DNA of 64,000 nt, taken from contig NZ_JNLX01000157.1 of NCBI RefSeq assembly GCF_000715495.1, positions 1 through 64,000 of the forward strand. Reading direction: 5' to 3'. The DNA is from Hymenobacter sp. IS2118 (lineage in GTDB: Bacteria; Bacteroidota; Bacteroidia; Cytophagales; Hymenobacteraceae). Shown here piece after piece: positions 8,901 to 16,807 of this stretch (position 1 is the stretch's first letter; the number at the start of each line of letters is the position of its first letter). A program made the position numbers and the translations under genes. A model generated the notes under the pieces. It searched no databases, had not been told where the DNA came from, and saw only the letters and a program-made list of their open reading frames with translations.

Positions 8901-10266
8901 TGCTGCCGGCAAACGAGTTGGTGTAGGCCACGGCCCCGATGGTGGGCGTGCCGGTGGCGCCGCTCACGAAGTTCAGGTCGCCGTCCATGATGACAATCGC
9001 GCCGTTATTGGGGTTGAGGCGGTAGTTGCGGGTGTTACGGCCCGTCACGCGGATGCGGTCCACGGTGGGGTTGAAGTCGAAGCCGATGCCGTTGATTTCG
9101 GCTGCGGTGGTGCCCAGCGGCAGCGCTTGCGGGCTACCCACGGCCGTAGCCGCCGCCGTGGTCTGGTCGATGCGGTAGAGCTGGCCCTGCTCGGTGGTGG
9201 CATCATAGCCCAGGCCAAACAGCTCGCCGGTATTGGGGCGGAAGTCGGTGCCTACTAGCGTTTGAGTGGTAGGAATGCCCATGATGCTCATCGCCGAAAG
9301 GATGAACCCCGGCTGGCCCGAATTAAAGGAAATGAGAGCGTTGTTGGTGTTCACCGCGAACAGCCGCTGGCCGCTGGCCGCCGGCGCCGTGCGGTCGATT
9401 TCAAAGGTGATGTCGGTAACGGCGAAGGGAAGGTTTTGCGGCTGCACGGCAAGGCCCGAAGCCAAATCGAGGAGGTAGAGTATGGTAGCGCCACTCCGAA
9501 CTATCGACAAAGCCGCCACCTGCTGCCCGGTGCCGTTGGGGATGGTGTAAATATCGAGGTCCGTGATGTCGGTGCCTTGCAGCAGCGGCGTTACGCCATT
9601 GGCGGTAATCAGGTTCGACGTGCCCAGTACCCCGCCATTGGGGTCGGTTTGCAGGTATAGCCGCGACCCGGCCACGTCGATGTCGTAGAGCCGGGTGGCG
9701 GCGGCACCGATGAAACTGTTTGTGTAGGCCACCGCGTCGATAACGGCTGCGGGCGCCCCGTTCAGGTTCCCGTCGGTCATCGTAATGGTTCCGTCGTTGG
9801 GGTTGAGGCGGTAGTTGGCCGTGTTGCTGCTGATTACCCGAATGCGGTCCACGGTGGGGTTGAAATCGAAGCTGATGCGGGCGGTGGAGCTGCCCAGCGC
9901 CAGGGCCTGCGGCGTGCCCACGGCCGTGGCCATACCGGTGGTCCGGTTCAGGGTGTAGAGCTGGGCCGAGCCCGCGCCGTTGTAACCCAGCGCGAACAGC
10001 TCGCCGGTTGCCGGCCGCGAGTCGAGGCCCACCAGCGTGAAACCCATCGCCACGTTCGTAATGGGCACGAAGGTGGGAATAGTTGGGCTCGCGATGGTTA
10101 ACGAAACCAGCGCCGGGGCACCAGCCAGGGTGCTGAGGCCGTAAGCGGTTTGCGCTTGCGCAGCCGGAGCGGCGGCCAGCAAACCCATTGCGAGGGCCGC
10201 GCCGGACACTACCCTACGGGTGTACCGCCAAAATCCTAATGCGGGAGAAGGTACCATTGTGTTCAT
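5917..10266 (-). CDS. giant secreted protein: three tandem DUF4394 units plus T9SS tail
   Basis: 1449-residue exported protein with signal peptide (residues 1-39, ...LLAAAPAAQAQ). Three tandem DUF4394 units of about 263 residues follow (roughly 40-300, 301-575 and 576-850). Each repeats the order LVGxDxRPxTGxLxxLGY, LYxLNxxTGxxTxVG, FDFNPTVDRIRV and NxRxNPNDGT. A region with WTGAVSVAWGLPGNWLPMQVPTATDNVFIPN, typical of Bacteroidota surface proteins, comes next, then Ig/sandwich-like segments. A type A T9SS sorting domain closes the protein (SVFPNPARSAVSIGLPA...RGVYTLRLQTEQGTVNKRLVVE). DUF4394 is predicted to form a beta-propeller; its biochemical role is unknown to me. The gene stands alone, with a bidirectional terminator downstream and 437 bp of non-coding DNA upstream. 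Confidence 0.88.
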   Translation of the reverse strand: MNTMVPSPALGFWRYTRRVVSGAALAMGLLAAAPAAQAQTAYGLSTLAGAPALVSLTIASPTIPTFVPITNVAMGFTLVGLDSRPATGELFALGYNGAGSAQLYTLNRTTGMATAVGTPQALALGSSTARISFDFNPTVDRIRVISSNTANYRLNPNDGTITMTDGNLNGAPAAVIDAVAYTNSFIGAAATRLYDIDVAGSRLYLQTDPNGGVLGTSNLITANGVTPLLQGTDITDLDIYTIPNGTGQQVAALSIVRSGATILYLLDLASGLAVQPQNLPFAVTDITFEIDRTAPAASGQRLFAVNTNNALISFNSGQPGFILSAMSIMGIPTTQTLVGTDFRPNTGELFGLGYDATTEQGQLYRIDQTTAAATAVGSPQALPLGTTAAEINGIGFDFNPTVDRIRVTGRNTRNYRLNPNNGAIVIMDGDLNFVSGATGTPTIGAVAYTNSFAGSTFTELYDIDDARNQLFIQSDPNAGELTSASGTSLLPSSEVNDLDFYFDAAAQINRGFIVSNTDGPSTSANFSTLYTLNTMAGTTSPVGTIGLGIPVRDVAARIAPLTQPALIGRLLYGVAGGNLISFDSGNPTNIRSAVNITGLGGGQALVGLDFRPATGGLVALGYNAAAGEGQLYNLNLSTGALTTVGALQALPLGATASAIAFDFNPTVDRIRIISATTQANLRMNPNDGTFVNDGSLTNANGTVPAVSGAAYLNNDNNAATATTLFGYDQTRNVLLRATNANAGTYVDQGTTGITVNPGVDFDVFTDVTNPAVPVNTAFLVASPTGQAFDNLYTVDLTSGAANLVNRVGNGSNLTGLAAFPTAPVVADLTWTGAVSVAWGLPGNWLPMQVPTATDNVFIPNVDNDPVVSNAQQANSLTMAAGATLTTAPGGTLTLNGNFVNNGGTTLGSGTGRVAFAGGGVQNVIGTTTFFNNVTVGGSGLNAAAPVQVQNELLLDGSLASGGNLTLLSNATGTAYVVNASGVVSGNATVQRYITPNNTGLGYRHYSAPVMGSTVADLTTTGFTPVVNPAYNSIPQPNPVTPFPTVFGYDETRVNTSGSAGTIDFDKGFVSPNALSSALMVTRGYTVNIPAEAKVDFVGTLNNGPQSASGLTRGGEDKSGWHLLGNPYPSPINWDAVGRTGVGAAVYVFRSTSQYGGEYSSYLANGVGTNGGTAEIAVAQGFFVRVGEPNSNGTVSFTNQVRLTPFASPVFQRGAATAPLVRLALRNAAGATDETVVYFDAAATTGFDAEFDAYKLAGSSGSSVATETGAPVTVLAINGLPALGTADVVVNLRVQANKAGTYTLRAAELLRLPTGTFAFLRDALTGARIDLATQPEYSFQLTAAGTVAGRFTLLLTQQTVLANAPAALGQQVSVFPNPARSAVSIGLPANLARQATEVQLINALGQTVLRSTLAAGSQARTLSLNGVARGVYTLRLQTEQGTVNKRLVVE

Positions 10267-10703
10267 ACTTACTTGGGGTTGTTTAAAAAAGAAAAGTGAA
10301 CGTACAGGTGACGGCGTCAGCCCAAGACGGGCATGACAATGATAGTAGAATTACGACACTTTTGGCTGATTAGATTGAACCTTTTCAGATTAAATTAAAA
10401 TTAAAATAATAAATGTGTGCTATTGGGCTTGATGCGTGCTTTGTAGTTAAAAAACAGGTAGTTTAACACGGTGCCGGACGGAGGAAGCGGGCCGCGAGAG
10501 AAACAAAAAAGCCCACTTTATAAAAAGCGAGCCTTCCTGTTCCGGTACCTAAAGCTGAGCATTACGGCTTCGTAGAATATGGCTTTTGGAGGCCCGGCCG
10601 AATTCGGGAATTCCAGAAGTGCCGGGCGCTTTTTTAACGGTTTCCGCCCCGGAAATCCTTAAAAATCCGGTCTGTACATGCCCCAGAGGTAGCATCGGTC
10701 AGC
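10267..10703. other. intergenic region with AT-rich promoter zone and nested hairpin
   Basis: Non-coding between two minus-strand genes. 10370-10420 is strongly AT-rich against GC-rich surroundings and probably contains the promoter of the DUF4394 gene, although no exact TAnnTTTG box with a -33 partner was seen. The distal part carries a nested hairpin with a T-run (separate entry). Confidence 0.5.
10592..10635 (+). terminator. orphan terminator-like nested hairpin on the plus strand
   Basis: GCCCGGC (10592-10598) pairs with GCCGGGC (10621-10627) around an inner palindrome GAATTCGGGAATTC, and is followed by GCTTTTTT. The T-run is on the plus strand, where no annotated gene runs into it. It is either a terminator of an unseen small plus-strand RNA or a chance structure. 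Confidence 0.4.
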
Positions 10704-13145
10704 TTAAAACTCTACGATAAATCCTATGGTGGGCACCACCAGCGCGTCGTTGTCGCGCAGTAGAATCGGGTTGGCGTTGCGGCCGTCGGGGCGCAGGGGC
10801 TGGCCGTCGGTGGTGGTGTAGCCGCTGTTGTCGGGCATGCGCTCGAAGGTGTAGGTGGGCGGCGAGGCGGGCTTGGTGAGCAGGGCGTTCTGCACGTCGA
10901 TGTAGAAATCGAAGCTCAGGCGGCGCAGGCTGATTTTCTTGTCCAGGCGCAGGTCCAGCTGTTGGAAGGCGTCCAGGCGCTGGGTATTGAGCTGCGTGTA
11001 GTCGAGGATGCCCGTGCCCACGGCCTGGTAGCTGGCGCGGCTGGCCGCTTCGTCGTAGGGCGTGTAGGGCCCGCCGCCGCCCACGCGGTACTTGGCGCCC
11101 ACTTCCCAGCCGCGGCCGAGCTGGTAGCCCAGCAGCGCCGAGCCCAGAAAGCGCGTGTCCCAGGCCGTGGGCCGGTACACGCCATCAAGCCCCGAAAACT
11201 CGGAGCGGAACGCCGTGAGCGACACAATGGCGAAGAGCTTGCCGCTGAGCTTCTGCTGAAAAAAGGCTTCGGCCCCGTAGGCGCGGCCCTTGCCGGTGCT
11301 CGTCACGGCTTCGTTGCCGATGGCGTTGAAATCGCCGCCCAGGTTGGCCAGGCTGATGCCGTCGCGCACACTCACCGGGTAGTTGGCGTACTTCTTATAA
11401 AAGCCTTCGAGGGTGAAGCGGGTGGCCGCGCCGGGCAGCCATTCCAGCCCCGCCACCGCGTGGTCGGACCGGATGTAGCGGCCGTCGGCGTTCACGCGGC
11501 GGCCGTTTTCGTCCCGAAAGCCCAACAGCGTGCTGGGCGGGATTTTGAAGTAGCGCCCCAGCGAGGCATTCAGGTTCAGGGTGGGCAGCAGGGCGTAGGA
11601 GAGCGAGGCGCGGGGCGAAAGCGTGCGGTCCAGCCGGTAGCCTTCGGTCAGGGCCGAGGTGCCATCGGTCCGCACGCCGGCCGACACGGTGAGGCGGTTT
11701 TCGGCGCCGTAGGTGCGCGTGGCTTGCGCGAAAGCGCCGTAGCGCACAAAGTCCAGGTCGGTGGCAAAGCGCACCGTCACGGCCGGGCTCACGAGGGCCC
11801 CGTTCCCGTCGCGCACCTCGGAGCGGATGCGGTTGAACAGGTCGTTGTTGTAGTGCTGGAGCTGGCCCACCACGCCGTAGCTGTACTGCCAGCGGCCTAC
11901 GCGCTTGTTCACGTCGGCGCGCAGCTTGTTCTCTATCTCGCCGTTGCGCGAGCCCAGCTTGCGGAAGGCTTCCTGCCCCTCGAAGCCGTACTCAAACTGG
12001 TCGGCCTTGCCGTATTGCTGGGTGCGGCTCAGGGCCACGTTCACGAAGCCGTTTTCCACCAGCTGGCGCAGGTTCACGCCCACGGTGTAGTTCCATTGGT
12101 CAATGGTGGGGTTGGAGCGCAGCACGAATTCCTTGGACGGCGAGCTGTTCTTGGGCGCCACGATTTCAAAGTGGTCAATTGCGCCCAGGCCCAGCGTGGT
12201 AACGGTGGTTTTGGGCGAAAGCTTGGTGGTGGTTTTGAACTGAAAATCGTAGAAATCGGGCCGGATGGGCAAGTCAATCAGCTTAAACAGCACTTGCAGG
12301 TAGCTGCGCCGGGCCGAGGCCAGAAACGTAGTATTGGGCGTGAGCGGGCCTTCGAGCGTGGCCGCCACTTCGGTGCCCGAGGTGCGCAGGTTGCCCTGAA
12401 TGCGCTCGGAGTTGCCGTCGCGCTGCCGGAACTGCAGCACCGAACTCAGTGCGTTGTCGTAGCGCGCCTGAAACGCCGAGCTGCTCAGCGTCACGTCCTC
12501 AATAAAGCTCACGTTGAGAATGCCGGCCGGCCCGCCCGCGCTGCCCTGCGTCGGAAAGTGGTTGATAACCGGCACCTCAATGCCGTCGAGGTAGTACACG
12601 TTTTCGTTGGGCGCCCCACCCCGAATGATGATGTCGTTGCGGAAGCCGGCCGTGCCGCCGCTGCCCCCGCCGCCCACGCCCGGCAGGCTCTGTATCACCC
12701 TCGAAATGTCGAAGTTGCCGCCGGGGTTGCTCTTGATTTCCTCGGTGGTGAGGCGCTGCACGCTGAGCGGCGTTTCGGGCGTGGCCACGCGAATGGCGCG
12801 GTTGGCCGTCACGGTTACTTCGGCCAGGGCCTGGGGTGCGGTGTTCAGCTCCAGGTTGATGGTGTTCACGTTGCCGCTGCTCAGGGCAATGTTGGCCCGC
12901 AGCAGGGCGTCGTAGCCCACGAAGGTGGCGCGCAGGTTGTAGGGGCCGGCCGGCACGCCGGTGAGGCGGTAGCGCCCTTCGGCGTCGGTAGTCGTGCCAA
13001 AGTCGGTGCCTTCGAGGGCAATGCTCACGCCGGGCAGCAGCTCCTGGGTGGCGCGGTCGCGCACGGTGCCGGCCACGGTGCTGGCGGTTTGGGCGAAGCC
13101 GGGCAGGGAAATCAGCAGAACAAGCAGCAGGGTAAGAATTCGCAT
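10704..13145 (-). CDS. TonB-dependent receptor with carboxypeptidase-regulatory-like domain
   Basis: Outer-membrane, TonB-energised receptor of about 813 residues; substrate unknown. Signal peptide MRILTLLLVLLISLPGFAQ. A CarboxypepD_reg-like domain covers about residues 22-110 (VAGTVRDRATQELLPGVSI...DAEGRYRLTGVPAGPYNL...VGYD). A plug domain follows (EVTVTANRAIRVATPETPLSVQRLTTEEI...SRVIQSLPGV...DIIIRGGAPNENVYYLDGIEVP), then a 22-strand-type beta barrel ending in ...VVPTIGFIVEF with a C-terminal Phe. The start at 13145 is chosen because it begins the signal peptide. An open frame continues 81 codons upstream but only translates palindromic repeats. No SusD-like partner is adjacent, so this is not a classic SusC/D pair. 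Confidence 0.9.
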   Translation of the reverse strand: MRILTLLLVLLISLPGFAQTASTVAGTVRDRATQELLPGVSIALEGTDFGTTTDAEGRYRLTGVPAGPYNLRATFVGYDALLRANIALSSGNVNTINLELNTAPQALAEVTVTANRAIRVATPETPLSVQRLTTEEIKSNPGGNFDISRVIQSLPGVGGGGSGGTAGFRNDIIIRGGAPNENVYYLDGIEVPVINHFPTQGSAGGPAGILNVSFIEDVTLSSSAFQARYDNALSSVLQFRQRDGNSERIQGNLRTSGTEVAATLEGPLTPNTTFLASARRSYLQVLFKLIDLPIRPDFYDFQFKTTTKLSPKTTVTTLGLGAIDHFEIVAPKNSSPSKEFVLRSNPTIDQWNYTVGVNLRQLVENGFVNVALSRTQQYGKADQFEYGFEGQEAFRKLGSRNGEIENKLRADVNKRVGRWQYSYGVVGQLQHYNNDLFNRIRSEVRDGNGALVSPAVTVRFATDLDFVRYGAFAQATRTYGAENRLTVSAGVRTDGTSALTEGYRLDRTLSPRASLSYALLPTLNLNASLGRYFKIPPSTLLGFRDENGRRVNADGRYIRSDHAVAGLEWLPGAATRFTLEGFYKKYANYPVSVRDGISLANLGGDFNAIGNEAVTSTGKGRAYGAEAFFQQKLSGKLFAIVSLTAFRSEFSGLDGVYRPTAWDTRFLGSALLGYQLGRGWEVGAKYRVGGGGPYTPYDEAASRASYQAVGTGILDYTQLNTQRLDAFQQLDLRLDKKISLRRLSFDFYIDVQNALLTKPASPPTYTFERMPDNSGYTTTDGQPLRPDGRNANPILLRDNDALVVPTIGFIVEF

Positions 13146-13178
13146 GTAGCAGCAAGCAACAGGTGCGGTAAATGGTTT

Positions 13179-13346
13179 GTAGGAACGCGCCTCGGCGCGT
13201 TCTGCTCGTTGGCCCGCGCCTGGCGAGGTCAAATGTAGGAAAGCGCCTCGGTGCGTTCTGTCGTTGGCCCGCGCCTGGTGCATCTGTTGAATGGCCGCCA
13301 GGACATGCCCCGTCCAACGACAGAACGCGCCAAGGCGCGTTCCTAC
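13179..13346. repeat. three copies of a 26-bp palindromic REP-like unit
   Basis: Units at 13179-13204 and 13235-13260 (direct) and 13321-13346 (inverted) share the pattern GTAGGAA(C/A)GCGCC..., with GAACGCGCC and GGCGCGTTC forming a 9-bp hairpin around 2 nt in the first copy. The two direct copies are each followed by the same 18-mer TCGTTGGCCCGCGCCTGG (13206-13223 and 13261-13278). The cluster sits in the 5' region between the divergent TonB receptor and fasciclin genes. Confidence 0.85.
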
Positions 13347-13481
13347 CCAACCAGACACGCCCGCATTCCCAAACGGATGTGCCCGCATTCAGAAAAAAAA
13401 TTGCTTCCCGGCAATCCAACCCGTCGAACCGTGGCGTAGGTGGGTCATCGTTCAAAAAAATCAAACCATTTATTTATACCG

Positions 13482-14048
13482 ATGAAAAAGACTTTGTTTT
13501 CCCTCGCTCTGGTTGCCATGTTCAGCGTTGGTGCTACCACTACCGTTTCGGCCCAGAAAATGGCTAAGACCGTAATGGTGGGCGGCGCGGCCATGTACCC
13601 CACGAAAAACATCGTGGAAAATGCCGTAAACTCGAAAGACCACACCACCCTGGTCGCCGCCGTGAAAGCTGCTGGCCTGGTCGAAACCCTGCAAAGCGCC
13701 GGCCCCTTCACCGTATTCGCCCCTACCAACGATGCTTTCGGCAAACTGCCCGCCGGCACTGTCGAAACCCTGGTGAAGCCTGAGAGCAAGGAAACGCTCA
13801 CCAAAATCCTGACCTACCACGTCGTAGCCGGCCGCATGACCGCCGCCGACCTGATGAAGGCCATCAAAGCCGGCAAAGGCACCGCTACCCTCAAAACCGT
13901 GAGCGGCGGCACCCTGACAGCCAAAATGAAAGGCAAAGGCATCGAGCTGAAGGACGAAAAAGGCGGCATGTCGATGGTCACCATCGCCGACGTAATGCAG
14001 AGCAACGGCGTCATCCACGTAGTTGACACGGTGCTGCTGCCCAACTAG
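13482..14048 (+). CDS. secreted fasciclin (FAS1) domain protein
   Basis: Exported 188-residue protein with signal peptide MKKTLFSLALVAMFSVGATTTVSAQ and one FAS1 domain. FAS1 hallmarks seen are NIVENAVNSKDHTTLVAAVKAAGLVETL, GPFTVFAPTNDAFGKLPAGTVETL (H1 box), LTKILTYHVVAGRM and NGVIHVVDTVLLPN (H2 box). FAS1 domains mediate adhesion; small single-domain versions are common in Bacteroidota, with unclear roles. The start at 13482 is chosen for the signal peptide over an upstream in-frame ATG at 13440. A large hairpin lies directly downstream, separating it from the convergent DnaJ-TPR gene. Confidence 0.9.
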   Translation: MKKTLFSLALVAMFSVGATTTVSAQKMAKTVMVGGAAMYPTKNIVENAVNSKDHTTLVAAVKAAGLVETLQSAGPFTVFAPTNDAFGKLPAGTVETLVKPESKETLTKILTYHVVAGRMTAADLMKAIKAGKGTATLKTVSGGTLTAKMKGKGIELKDEKGGMSMVTIADVMQSNGVIHVVDTVLLPN

Positions 14049-14062
14049 TTTTTCTGAGCTAG

Positions 14063-14124
14063 CCCCCAAACGCAAACAACCGCTGCCAGCCCCGTGCCAG
14101 CAGCGGTTGTTTGCGTTTGGGGGG
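14063..14124. terminator. 23-bp perfect inverted repeat between convergent genes
   Basis: The arm at 14063-14085 (CCCCCAAACGCAAACAACCG...) pairs perfectly with 14101-14123 across a 15-nt loop. It lies 14 bp past the fasciclin stop and before the convergent DnaJ-TPR gene. There is no extended T-run, so it may terminate by stem strength alone or protect mRNA ends. Confidence 0.7.
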
Positions 14125-14140
14125 TTCTGAGGTTTTTCAA

Positions 14141-14229
14141 CGCCTTGCAGGCGCTGGGCAACGCCACCCTCCGGTGGCACCACCCCCGTTTCAGCTGCGC
14201 TGAAACATCCCCTCCTTGGTAAGGAGGGG
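14141..14229. repeat. cluster of four consecutive short hairpins
   Basis: Four perfect small hairpins follow each other: CGCCT-tgc-AGGCG (14141-14153), CCACC-ctcc-GGTGG (14164-14177), GTTTCAG-ctgcg-CTGAAAC (14188-14206) and CCCCTCCTT-ggt-AAGGAGGGG (14209-14229). It looks like a composite dispersed intergenic repeat; no second copy is in this window. It sits just downstream of the DnaJ-TPR gene stop. Confidence 0.7.
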
Positions 14230-14246
14230 AGTTGGCTGCTTGCCTG

Positions 14247-15386
14247 CTACCGGCACTTTCCCTCCGCCGTGCGGGCGTACTCGTAGCCCAGCAGCAGGGC
14301 GCGGCGGTAGAATTCGCAGGCCGAAGCCGTGTCGTTGCCGTGGGCGGCCAGCCGGCCCAGCAGAAAATGCGTGCGCCCGTCGCGCGGCCGGGCTTGCAGC
14401 ACTCGGAAATATGCCGTGCGGGCGCTGTCGTAGCGGCCCAGGGCGGTGAGGGCCAGTCCGCGCACCTGCACGTAGTGCCAGGGCGTGGCCTGGTTGGCCC
14501 GGCGGCGCTGGGCCAGGCCGTACTCAATGTCGGCCAGTCCTTTTTCGGGTTGGTCGAGGTCGAGCAGGCGGGCCTGGCCCCGGGCGAGGTAGGCGGCGCT
14601 CAGGCTACTGTCCAGGGCCAGGGCGCGGTTGAAGCTGAGTTCGGCGGCGGCGGGCAGGCCCAGGTCGGTTTCGCAGCGGGCCAGGCGGTACAGCAGGTCG
14701 GCGGCAATGGGGCGGGGCTGGGGCTGGAGCAGGGCCGCCTGAAAATCGGCGCGGGCGGCCCGCGGGTCCCGGTTCACGAGCAGCTCCAGCTCGGCGCGGC
14801 GGCGGAGGGCGGGCGCGTAGTCGGGCCGGAAGTGCAGGCTCTCGTCCATGAAGCTGTAGGCCGCCGCCAGCTGCCGCTGTCCGTACGCGCGCAGCCCGTC
14901 CTCGTAGTTGCTGCTGGCCGTCACGCGGTCCATGGTCACCTTCACGGCCAGCGCAAACAGTACGATGCCCGCCAGAAACAACAGCGTTAGCGTCCAGTCG
15001 CGGCGGTTGAACCCGGCGCGCTGGCGCGGAATGGTTTGGTAATGCCGCTCCCGGCTGTTGGCGGGTGGGCGCGTGCGCAGGGGCGCGGGCGGCGGCATGG
15101 GCACGCCGTACACATGCTGGGTGGCGGGGCGCTGTTGCTGCTGGCGCCGCACTTCCTCGGTGCGGCGGGCAGCCTGGGTGAGCTGGAAATCGTAGGTGGC
15201 GCGGCGGCCGGGGTCGCCCAGCACGCGGTAGGCCACGGCCACAGCCTTGAACTGCTCTTCGTAGCGCACGTCGCCGCCGTGCTTATCGGGGTGGTAGCGC
15301 ACCACCAGCTGCCGGTAGGCCCGCTTTATTTCGGCGGCCGGGGCAGTGGCAGCGACTCCGAGGACTTGATAATGATTTTGACTCAC
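14247..15386 (-). CDS. membrane-anchored DnaJ-domain protein with TPR repeats
   Basis: Co-chaperone-like protein of about 379 residues. It has an N-terminal J domain (QNHYQVLGVAATAPAAEIKRAYRQL...YHPDKHGGD...AYRVLGDPGRRATYD) with the diagnostic HPD motif. A proline-rich linker leads to one membrane segment (TLTLLFLAGIVLFALAVKVT, about residues 130-150). Several TPR-like helical pairs follow (LAAAYSFMDESLHFRPDYAPALRRRAEL, ELSFNRALALDSSLSAAYLARGQARL, YDSARTAYFRVLQARPRDGRTHFLLGRLA). The GTG at 15386 gives MSQNHYQVLG, a typical J-domain start. The protein would recruit an Hsp70 (DnaK) to the inner membrane; its client is unknown. Confidence 0.85.
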   Translation of the reverse strand: MSQNHYQVLGVAATAPAAEIKRAYRQLVVRYHPDKHGGDVRYEEQFKAVAVAYRVLGDPGRRATYDFQLTQAARRTEEVRRQQQQRPATQHVYGVPMPPPAPLRTRPPANSRERHYQTIPRQRAGFNRRDWTLTLLFLAGIVLFALAVKVTMDRVTASSNYEDGLRAYGQRQLAAAYSFMDESLHFRPDYAPALRRRAELELLVNRDPRAARADFQAALLQPQPRPIAADLLYRLARCETDLGLPAAAELSFNRALALDSSLSAAYLARGQARLLDLDQPEKGLADIEYGLAQRRRANQATPWHYVQVRGLALTALGRYDSARTAYFRVLQARPRDGRTHFLLGRLAAHGNDTASACEFYRRALLLGYEYARTAEGKCR

Positions 15387-15532
15387 GCTGGGCACCAAAC
15401 ATAAAGGACCGCACAAAAGTCAGCCACACCTTAATATTTTCCGTAGAACCGGCTCAGTCCACTGCTGTTTTCGGGCAGCTTCCGGGCTGAAAATAATTCC
15501 TCTTTTCTTCTTGACACACTATTTCGCGCCGC

Positions 15533-15910
15533 ATGATTCTCGACGACGATACTTCCAAAACACCCCGTAACGACAGCCTGATTGGCAACCTGACCGGCTA
15601 CCTCGACACCCGCATCGACTTGGTGCGCCTGGAGCTTCAGCAAAAGGTATCGGGCATTATGGTGAGCACCATTCACGGGGCCGCCCTCGGAATTCTGGCC
15701 CTGATGTTCGTCATCTTTCTCAGCGTGTTTGCGGGACTAGCCCTTAATTCGGTTCTTGAAAGTTCTTTCTGGGGCTTTGGTATCGTAGCTGGCTTCTACC
15801 TGCTGCTGCTCATACTGGTGCTGGTAGGCGTTGATAAAGCCGCTTTCCAGGGCCTAGCCAACAAAGCCCTCAAGGATACCATCTATAAATCTGACAAACG
15901 CCAAGCCTAG
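15533..15910 (+). CDS. phage-holin-like / YqjE-type small membrane protein
   Basis: 125-residue protein of the Phage_holin_3_6 (DUF1469, YqjE-like) type, judged by the N-terminal amphipathic segment (LIGNLTGYLDTRIDLVRLELQQKVSGIM) and two membrane helices (IHGAALGILALMFVIFLSVFAGLAL; GIVAGFYLLLLILVLVGV). These proteins are chromosomal, not phage; their role in bacteria is not settled. It begins a three-gene operon, with the next gene 6 bp downstream. Confidence 0.78.
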   Translation: MILDDDTSKTPRNDSLIGNLTGYLDTRIDLVRLELQQKVSGIMVSTIHGAALGILALMFVIFLSVFAGLALNSVLESSFWGFGIVAGFYLLLLILVLVGVDKAAFQGLANKALKDTIYKSDKRQA

Positions 15911-15916
15911 CCTGCC

Positions 15917-16807
15917 ATGAGTGACCTGCATAACCCCCTGTTCGACGAGGAAAAAGAATTTTTGGAACGCAAAAAGCTCGAGTACGAGCGGGCACTGCGC
16001 GGCGATGTCGATGACATCAAAGAAAAGTCGGTGGTTTTTGGCAAAGTGGCCCTGGTTGGGGCCGGGCTGGCTGGCGGCGTCTGGCTGATTACCAAAGCCT
16101 TTGGCTCCGGTAAAAAGAAGAAAAAGAAGCGCAACGTGAGCGAGGCCTACGAGAGCAGCAAGGACCGGGAAGCCGGAGACGACAACGCGGACGAGCAGTT
16201 CGAAAACGACAACGGTTTCGGTGCCGAGTACTATACTGCTGGCAATGGCAAGCGTTACAAAAGCGTCCCTTTCCACAAGTCTGCTGCCAATTCCGCGCAG
16301 GCATTTATGGACAATGAGGACCGGGAGCGCCGCGCCGCGCAGGATTCCGAGTCCGACGACCTGGGATTCGGCTCCACGGCCGCACCGCAGATGCCCCTGG
16401 CCGCCGCTAGCCCGGCCCTGGTGCCCTCGGCCTTCAACCCCGAACACTTTGAGGACGACCCGTTCAAGGATTTGCCCTACGATGACAGCCGTCGCCTGCC
16501 CACCTCGCACGATTTTGACGGGTTCGATGAGATGCCGGAACCCGCTGCCACTGCCCGCCCCAGCTTCGTGGGACAGGTTTTGCAGAGCTTTTTGAAGTCG
16601 GATACGGGCAAGATTATCGTAGCCCAAGCGGCTGCCGTAGTGCTGGCGCTAGTGACAAAAAAAGTGAGTGAGTTTTTCCCGGCCGACAAAAATCCCGACC
16701 TTTCGGATTCCCCGGCCGTCGCCCCCGCTGAAACCGGGTTTGCGCCCGTCGTTTCGCCCGCTTCTCCCGACTTCCTGGATGCGTCCACCCACACTTCTGC
16801 TATATGA
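15917..16807 (+). CDS. single-pass membrane-anchored acidic/disordered protein, function unknown
   Basis: 296 residues. An N-terminal charged helix (DEEKEFLERKKLEYERALRGDVDDIKEKS) precedes a predicted membrane helix (VALVGAGLAGGVWLITKAF, about residues 44-62) and a striking basic cluster (GSGKKKKKKRN). A long acidic, low-complexity middle follows, with a second hydrophobic stretch near 235-255 (IIVAQAAAVVLALVTKKVSEFF). I do not recognise a family. It lies between a YqjE-like gene and a PcrB-like gene and overlaps the start of the latter by 29 bp, so the three are co-translated. Context suggests an envelope or membrane-stress role (inference). Confidence 0.65.
   Translation: MSDLHNPLFDEEKEFLERKKLEYERALRGDVDDIKEKSVVFGKVALVGAGLAGGVWLITKAFGSGKKKKKKRNVSEAYESSKDREAGDDNADEQFENDNGFGAEYYTAGNGKRYKSVPFHKSAANSAQAFMDNEDRERRAAQDSESDDLGFGSTAAPQMPLAAASPALVPSAFNPEHFEDDPFKDLPYDDSRRLPTSHDFDGFDEMPEPAATARPSFVGQVLQSFLKSDTGKIIVAQAAAVVLALVTKKVSEFFPADKNPDLSDSPAVAPAETGFAPVVSPASPDFLDASTHTSAI

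Noticed and set aside
10962-13238. 758-codon open frame on the plus strand opposite the TonB receptor gene
   Set aside because: Antisense shadow of a GC-rich gene: His/Gly/Ala-rich composition, no domain signatures, and the minus-strand frame gives a complete receptor.
13146-13388. 81-codon N-terminal extension of the TonB receptor frame
   Set aside because: Translates palindromic repeats; the signal peptide begins at 13145.
15533-15910. prophage remnant because of the holin-like gene
   Set aside because: No other phage genes, integrase or att-like repeats nearby; this holin-like type is a normal chromosomal gene.
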